Assembly (NCBI GenBank): GCA_002770795.1
Contig: PCTP01000236.1
Location: 159 to 12,278 of the forward strand
Length of the DNA: 12,120 nucleotides
Origin: Gammaproteobacteria bacterium CG22_combo_CG10-13_8_21_14_all_40_8
Lineage (GTDB): Bacteria > Pseudomonadota > Gammaproteobacteria > Enterobacterales > GCA-002770795
Direction: 5' to 3'
The notes beneath the pieces were generated by a model, which did no database searches, was not told where the DNA came from, and worked only from the letters and a program-made list of their open reading frames with translations. Positions 8,076 through 12,120 of this stretch are shown here, piece after piece. Position 1 is the first letter of the stretch; each line of letters starts with the position of its first letter. The translations under genes and the position numbers were made by a program.

Positions 8076-9275
8076 TTACTGAGAAATTTTATCTTTGGGT
8101 TGAGTCGAATCTGCGTTTTTAACGACTTTATCACCATCTTTTAAATGGCGTAAAATTTTATCAGGGCCTGTAATGATTGACTGACCTTCGGCTAAACCAG
8201 AAGTGATTTGTTGGAAGTCATCATCTGAAATACCTGTTTCAATTTCTACTTTGTGAGTAGAACCATTATCATAAGTAAAAACAAAGTTCTTCACTTGCGA
8301 TTTCTCTTTATCTTCCTTCACGATAATCGAGCGCACTGGCACGGAGAGCAAACTTTGATCGCCTTCTGTGAAAACTTCCGCACGACAACTCATTCCTGGA
8401 CGAAGGTTGACCTTATCATTTTCAACCAGTTTTAGTTTAACAGAGAAACTTAAACTTTGACGGCCAGGGACAATTTTTGCGCTGGAGGCAATGGACTCCA
8501 CAACACCTGTTAGTGATTGCCCGGGGTAAGAGATAGCAATGATTTCAGCCTGTTGCCCAAGTTCCACATGGGCTATATCCGCTTCATCGACGTTAACCTC
8601 TGCCAACATAGTATTAGGATCGGCAATGGTCATAAGGGACGAACCAGCGATATTGGTGGTGCCAGAGATGGCTGTTTCTCCTTGTTTGATATCTAAAGAA
8701 GTAATGGTGCCATCAATGGGAGAAACCACTTGGGTTTTGGATAGTCTATCTTTGGATTGATCCAGAGTAGCTTGCACCTGCTTTAGTTGTTCATAACTGC
8801 CTTTGAGATCAATTTTAGCAACCTCATATTGATTGGTGAGAGCCTCATAAGCGTCTTTATCTAACAGTTTATGTTCAAATAAGTCTTTTTTTCGATACCA
8901 TTGGCTTTGCAAGTTCTCTAAGACTTTTTTCTGACGATCAATGGCGATTAGCTGTTGATCAACAGCAGCTTGTTGTTGCTCAACAGCTGCTTTAAAGTTT
9001 TCATCATCGATGGTTAATACTAACTGCCCTTTTTTGACGGTATCTCCCTCAGCGACGAAAAGTTGTGTCACTTTGCCAATAACCTCGGAGGACAGCTGTA
9101 CCTGAGTTTCGTGGATCAGTTGCCCAGAAGCTAAAATGGAAGCTTTAATGCTGTGCATGGTGACTTTTTCTACATCAACAGCTTTAGATCGATCTGCCTT
9201 AAAATGTTTTCTGGCGAGTGGAATGCCGATAACAACAGACAAAATAATCACACCAACAATGATTTTTTTTAACAT
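8076..9275 (-). CDS. Periplasmic adaptor (membrane fusion protein), HlyD/MacA family
   Basis: Membrane-anchored adaptor bridging an inner-membrane ABC exporter to an outer-membrane channel. Seen: 399 residues. The N-terminus is Lys-Lys followed by a single hydrophobic helix (about 4-20) without a lipobox Cys, so it should stay anchored by this helix. A split lipoyl domain has one half at about 60-93 (VIGKVTQLFVAEGDTVKKGQ) and the other at about 181-220 (VVSPIDGTITSL). A coiled-coil hairpin of about 85 residues, rich in Gln, lies between them. A beta-barrel region with LRPGMSCRAEV and a membrane-proximal domain follow. AAGGA lies about 12 nt before the ATG. The gene sits 46 nt after the YIP1-family gene and before the ATPase and permease, the standard macA-macB order. 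The exported substrate cannot be told from sequence. Confidence 0.95.
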   Translation of the reverse strand: MLKKIIVGVIILSVVIGIPLARKHFKADRSKAVDVEKVTMHSIKASILASGQLIHETQVQLSSEVIGKVTQLFVAEGDTVKKGQLVLTIDDENFKAAVEQQQAAVDQQLIAIDRQKKVLENLQSQWYRKKDLFEHKLLDKDAYEALTNQYEVAKIDLKGSYEQLKQVQATLDQSKDRLSKTQVVSPIDGTITSLDIKQGETAISGTTNIAGSSLMTIADPNTMLAEVNVDEADIAHVELGQQAEIIAISYPGQSLTGVVESIASSAKIVPGRQSLSFSVKLKLVENDKVNLRPGMSCRAEVFTEGDQSLLSVPVRSIIVKEDKEKSQVKNFVFTYDNGSTHKVEIETGISDDDFQQITSGLAEGQSIITGPDKILRHLKDGDKVVKNADSTQPKDKISQ

Positions 9276-9321
9276 GTGGTTAAATATCCTTAATGAGTCA
9301 AAATAATCAAACTAGTCTAGG

Positions 9322-10026
9322 TTAAGCCATCAGTATGCGTATGGCGTAGTAGGCTAATAATGGAGCTGAGACCAGTAAAAATGAATTGAAATAGGCGCGT
9401 TGGGTCCATTTTGCATAACCAAGAGTCATAATGGTTAATATCCAAAATATGGAAATATCTGTTGAGGCTAAAATCGCGCCCATACCATGAGAGGGATCTA
9501 AACTAAAAAATAGTTCATTGAGGCTTAAAGGGTTGAGGGTTTCAGGCGCTATTTGCCCATTATTTGAACTTAGGATGGTGACGATGGAGGCCACGCCACC
9601 CAGCAAGGAAGGCAAAAAACTCCAAGAGATAAAAGAAAACCATTTCTTAAAGCCAATACCATCATTATTTAGATTAGAAATCATCAAGAGGTATGCTGCG
9701 TATAGGCTATAGATGATGAAAAGCATAATGATAATAGAAGCACTGGCTAGCATACCCATAGTTCGGGGGCTCATACTGCCCATACCTTTACGCATTTGTT
9801 CTTGTTGAGCAGGAGAGGTGTCACCTGCTTGTAATTCAACCATATGATCAATTAACCATTTGTAATCTATATTTGAATACAATAAAGCAATAGATAAGAT
9901 AGAGATTCCAATGGAAAGAAGTAAAGGTAACAAAATCGGATAGTTTTTCTGCAAATCCTCATAGGCGTTAACTGGAGAGGCAAATATATTAACTAGGATA
10001 TTGAGGCTTGAGGTAGAATCACTCAC
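9322..10026 (-). CDS. YIP1-family multi-spanning membrane protein
   Basis: Integral membrane protein of 234 residues. A short polar N-terminus with the pattern NIFASPVNAYEDLQ (about 13-26) is typical of bacterial YIP1-domain proteins. About five hydrophobic segments follow, at roughly 30-50, 93-117, 131-153, 190-205 and 213-232. A Met- and Gln-rich polar loop lies between the first two. No catalytic motif is visible. It is the first gene of the operon, directly ahead of the adaptor, ATPase and permease. An accessory role in assembling or regulating this exporter is inferred from position only. The start is GTG at 10026 with a strong ribosome site AAGGAG (10033-10038) 6 nt away. Family assignment rests on topology and the N-terminal pattern, so it is less certain than the transporter calls. 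Confidence 0.82.
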   Translation of the reverse strand: MSDSTSSLNILVNIFASPVNAYEDLQKNYPILLPLLLSIGISILSIALLYSNIDYKWLIDHMVELQAGDTSPAQQEQMRKGMGSMSPRTMGMLASASIIIMLFIIYSLYAAYLLMISNLNNDGIGFKKWFSFISWSFLPSLLGGVASIVTILSSNNGQIAPETLNPLSLNELFFSLDPSHGMGAILASTDISIFWILTIMTLGYAKWTQRAYFNSFLLVSAPLLAYYAIRILMA

Positions 10027-10063
10027 GATGTTCTCCTTAGGTGATTGAATATTAATGTTTTTT

Positions 10064-10069
10064 ATTATA
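10064..10069 (-). promoter_or_regulatory. -10 box of the exporter operon promoter
   Basis: The minus strand reads a perfect TATAAT, 37 nt upstream of the GTG that opens the operon. The hexamer 17 nt upstream, TGAGTC, is a weak -35, which suggests a promoter that may depend on an activator. The GGGTTT inverted repeat at 10097-10111 lies just upstream of that -35 position. Confidence 0.5.
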
Positions 10070-10090
10070 AGCGCTAATATACCAAAGACT

Positions 10091-10161
10091 CATAAAAAAC
10101 CCTAGGGGTTTATGCTGGGTTTAGAATTTTGAATAATTTGGGTATATTGTTAATAGGGTTT
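10091..10161. promoter_or_regulatory. GGGTTT-repeat cluster, possible operator between divergent promoters
   Basis: An inverted repeat AAACCC-TAG-GGGTTT lies at 10097-10111. The word GGGTTTA occurs at 10106-10112 and again at 10117-10123, 11 bp apart, about one helical turn. A third GGGTTT is at 10156-10161. The cluster lies between the minus-strand TATAAT at 10064-10069 and the start of the TPR-sulfotransferase gene, and it overlaps the candidate plus-strand promoter. This layout suits a DNA-binding regulator controlling one or both sides. No regulator gene is in the window, and the binding role is an inference. Confidence 0.35.
10120..10148 (+). promoter_or_regulatory. Candidate sigma-70 promoter of the TPR-sulfotransferase gene
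   Basis: The -35 is TTTAGA (10120-10125, four of six consensus bases) and the -10 is TATATT (10143-10148, five of six), with an ideal 17-nt spacer. Transcription would start near 10155, giving an 85-nt leader. The second GGGTTTA repeat overlaps the -35, and the third GGGTTT falls at the expected start point. Confidence 0.4.
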
Positions 10162-10239
10162 CCTTTACAATAAAAACTAACATGTATGACACGCTCAGCG
10201 CCATTGCTAGATTTCTGTCAATATTTAAAAAGATAAAAA

Positions 10240-11868
10240 ATGGATCTAGAAACTTATCAACTTTTTCACAGTGCTCGTCAATGTTTTCAGCAAGGCAATT
10301 ACCCTGATGCTATCTCATTATGCGGCCAACTTCTTCAAAAACAAGCTGATTTTCCGGATGCCTATAATTTATTGGGCATCATAGCCAAGACTCAGGGAAA
10401 TTTCCCTGAGGCCAAACAATATTTTCAACAAGGTTTATCCTTTAATCCCCATCATATTTATTTATTGAATAGTCTGGGTGCTTTATTGATAGATGAGGAT
10501 TTGGATGCTGCGGAAGCCTGTTTGATGCAGGCCGTTAGACTAAATAAAGATTTTGTGAATGCTCTGTATAATCTTTCCTCTATAAAAAGCAAGCAAGGCA
10601 AGTATGCTGAAGCAGTTAGCTTGTTACATCAGGTTCTTCAATTAACACCTGAAAATGCTGAGGCGCTTGCTAATCTCTCCCAAATAGAAGAAAAGAAAAA
10701 TAATCTTGAGCAAGCTAAAATTCATGCAGAGAAAGCCCTTTCATTAAATTCTCATCTTTTTATTCCAAGATTAGTGTTGTCGTACATTGAATTTCGTCAA
10801 GAAAATTTTCAGAATGCCATTGATAGTCTTATCCCAATTTTTAATTCTCAAGTGCAATTAACTGTTGTTAATTATTCACTGGCTGTCGGGCAAATCGCCA
10901 ATGCATACGATAAGCTCAAGCAATTTTCTTTGGCTTTTGAGCATTACAAAATGAGCAATGAGGCATTATTAAGCATTTATCACTCAATTTATGCTGAATC
11001 TACAGGCATTTATTCACCATCCTATCTTCACAAACAAGAGACTCTGATAAGGGATTTCTGTATAGAAAAATGGTTAGTTGAAGATGAATTTAACTCAGAT
11101 GAAAATTATCCTGCGCCTGTTTTTTTATTAGGATTTCCTCGTTCAGGTACTACTTTGTTAGAGCAAATGCTTTCAGCGCACAGTCGATTAACAACCCTTG
11201 AAGAGCAAGAAACTTTTATTGATATTTATTCTGAACATCATTTAGAAACCTTTAATTTAGATCAATTGGCTAACATGTCACCGCAACAGATTGCTCATTT
11301 TAGAGAAAAATATTGGGAAAGAGTTTCACAGCACATCAGTATAAGAGAGGGAGAAGTTCTTATTGATAAATTACCTTTGAATTCGGCAATGCTGGTGTAT
11401 ATTTATAGATTATTTCCTAAGGCTAAAATTATTTTTTGTGTAAGAGATCCTAGAGATGTTGCGCTGAGTTGCTATCAACAAAGGTTTGAAATGAATACAG
11501 CTATGTACCAATTTTTAGAATTAGGATCTACTGTCAACTATTACAAGACTGTAATGCAATTAGCGAAAACAACATTGGAAAAATTCCCCTTTAACTGCTA
11601 TTTTAATCACTATCAAGACATTGTTGATGATCATTCTATACAACTTAAAAAAATTATAGAGTTTTTAGAATTGAATTGGGAGGATGAAGTTTTAAATTAT
11701 CGAAAAAAATCCAATCAAAACCTGATTAATACACCGAGTAATCGACAGGTAGTTAAAAAAATCTATAAAACAGCCATTAATAAGTGGAAGAATTATCAGC
11801 CATTTATTCATGACGAATTAGACGCTCTTGAAAAATGGGTGAAATACTGGGGTTACACTGAGTCATAG
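10240..11868 (+). CDS. TPR-repeat sulfotransferase fusion protein
   Basis: Predicted PAPS-dependent sulfotransferase with an N-terminal protein-interaction region, probably cytoplasmic since no signal peptide or membrane segment is seen. Residues about 5-240 are tetratricopeptide repeats (for example AYNLLGIIAKTQGNFPEAK at 41-59 and ALYNLSSIKSKQGKYAEAV at 108-126). The sulfotransferase domain covers about 290-540. It has the 5'-phosphosulfate loop GFPRSGTTLLEQ at 298-309 and acidic residues in LEEQETF at 320-326, where tyrosylprotein-type enzymes have the catalytic Glu. DKLPLN follows at 376-381, the 3'-phosphate motif CVRDPRDVALS at 400-410, and a C-terminal loop ending KWKNYQ at 515-520. 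All key motifs look intact. The acceptor is unknown. The ATG has a weak, A-rich ribosome site. It is divergent from the exporter operon and ends before a palindrome and terminator. Confidence 0.93.
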   Translation: MDLETYQLFHSARQCFQQGNYPDAISLCGQLLQKQADFPDAYNLLGIIAKTQGNFPEAKQYFQQGLSFNPHHIYLLNSLGALLIDEDLDAAEACLMQAVRLNKDFVNALYNLSSIKSKQGKYAEAVSLLHQVLQLTPENAEALANLSQIEEKKNNLEQAKIHAEKALSLNSHLFIPRLVLSYIEFRQENFQNAIDSLIPIFNSQVQLTVVNYSLAVGQIANAYDKLKQFSLAFEHYKMSNEALLSIYHSIYAESTGIYSPSYLHKQETLIRDFCIEKWLVEDEFNSDENYPAPVFLLGFPRSGTTLLEQMLSAHSRLTTLEEQETFIDIYSEHHLETFNLDQLANMSPQQIAHFREKYWERVSQHISIREGEVLIDKLPLNSAMLVYIYRLFPKAKIIFCVRDPRDVALSCYQQRFEMNTAMYQFLELGSTVNYYKTVMQLAKTTLEKFPFNCYFNHYQDIVDDHSIQLKKIIEFLELNWEDEVLNYRKKSNQNLINTPSNRQVVKKIYKTAINKWKNYQPFIHDELDALEKWVKYWGYTES

Positions 11869-11884
11869 GGTCAAGTTTATTCGT

Positions 11885-11935
11885 TTTTCTTATCACGACA
11901 GAAGATGCTAAGCATCTTCTGTCGTGATAAGAAAA
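11885..11935. repeat. Perfect 51-bp palindrome
   Basis: Two 25-bp arms (11885-11909 and 11911-11935) are exact reverse complements around a single A at 11910. In RNA this would fold as a stem of about 24 bp with a UAA loop. The arm begins TTTTC and the palindrome ends GAAAA, so a run of A rather than T follows the hairpin on either strand. It is therefore not a standard intrinsic terminator. It starts 16 nt after the sulfotransferase stop, and its last four A residues are the A-tract of the next hairpin. It may shield the mRNA 3' end, be an RNase III target, or be a dispersed palindromic repeat. Confidence 0.92.
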
Positions 11936-11967
11936 CACCGATTGCACTGAAGAACAATCGGTGTTTT
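11932..11967. terminator. Bidirectional rho-independent terminator
   Basis: Arms AAAACACCGATTG (11932-11944) and CAATCGGTGTTTT (11955-11967) pair perfectly around a 10-nt loop. An A-tract precedes and a T-tract follows the stem on both strands. It can end the sulfotransferase transcript on the plus strand and the htpG transcript on the minus strand, where the T-run extends into TTTTCTTAT. Confidence 0.88.
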
Positions 11968-12009
11968 AGGCTGTTATTAAAAAGTTACTACAAGCGTAAT
12001 AATATTAAC

Positions 12010-12120
12010 TCATTGCGCTAATTTTAATAACATACGATTAAGGCGTGAAGTAAAGGTCGCTGGATCTTCCAGTTGACCTCTTTCAGAAAGAAGTGCTTGT
12101 TCAAATAATAAATGAACCCA
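12010..12120 (-). CDS. htpG: Chaperone protein HtpG (Hsp90), C-terminal end only
   Basis: Only the last 36 residues and the TGA stop are visible; the rest lies beyond the right edge. The peptide contains WVHLLFEQALLSERGQLEDP and then TFTSRLNRMLLKL. This closely follows the C-terminal dimerisation helix of bacterial Hsp90, where E. coli HtpG has a very similar DQALLAERGTLEDP stretch. HtpG is a cytosolic ATP-dependent chaperone. The gene converges on the TPR-sulfotransferase gene, with the bidirectional terminator 43 nt past its stop codon. The call rests on a short but distinctive segment. Confidence 0.88.
   Translation of the reverse strand, partial: WVHLLFEQALLSERGQLEDPATFTSRLNRMLLKLAQ

Noticed and set aside
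8057..8137. Extended N-terminus of the ABC ATPase from a start at 8137
   Set aside because: The extra 27 residues overlap the adaptor coding end and are not part of the ATPase fold; Met at 8056 gives the usual family N-terminus.
10182..10310. Small ORF of about 42 codons from the ATG near 10182, upstream of and overlapping the TPR-sulfotransferase start
   Set aside because: No ribosome site, no recognisable peptide, and most of it is an out-of-frame reading of the real gene.
11973..12031. Inverted repeat GTTATTAAAA / TTTTAATAAC reaching into the end of htpG
   Set aside because: A 39-nt loop and AT-rich arms make it a poor structure; the real terminator is at 11932-11967.

Overview
The window looks like chromosomal DNA from an AT-rich gammaproteobacterium. 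The evidence is the tail-to-head map-glnD pair (the same order as in Escherichia coli), the typical proteobacterial GlnD and HtpG sequences, and a BarA-like histidine kinase core. An assignment to Legionellales or a similar low-GC lineage is possible, but the sequence alone does not prove it. No insertion sequence, phage gene, CRISPR array, tRNA or rRNA was seen. Nearly all the DNA is accounted for by eight complete genes and two that run off the ends.

Left part (1-3026, minus strand): map (methionine aminopeptidase) is followed by glnD (PII uridylyltransferase/uridylyl-removing enzyme), whose non-ATG start overlaps the end of map. glnD leaves the window inside its first ACT domain. A 309-base spacer holding a 14-bp direct repeat separates map from a divergent, orphan membrane histidine kinase (3336-5294, plus). 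A small DsbA-fold protein of the 2-hydroxychromene-2-carboxylate isomerase family (5403-6038, plus) follows it.

Middle part (6094-10026, minus strand): a tight four-gene operon reads in the order YIP1-family membrane protein, periplasmic adaptor (HlyD/MacA type), ABC ATPase (MacB/LolD type), ABC permease (MacB/FtsX type). The ATPase and permease overlap by 8 nt. Together the last three make a MacAB-like envelope export machine with the ATPase and permease on separate chains. No outer-membrane TolC-type partner is encoded here.

Right part (10027-12120): a 213-base divergent control region with GGGTTT repeats separates the operon from a TPR-sulfotransferase fusion protein (10240-11868, plus). 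Behind this gene is a perfect 51-bp palindrome fused to a conventional bidirectional terminator. The C-terminal end of htpG arrives convergently on the minus strand.

I did not find a convincing undescribed multi-gene system. The points most worth a second look are the 51-bp palindrome with its reversed T/A polarity, the GGGTTT-repeat control region, the YIP1-led exporter operon, and the TPR-sulfotransferase of unknown substrate.
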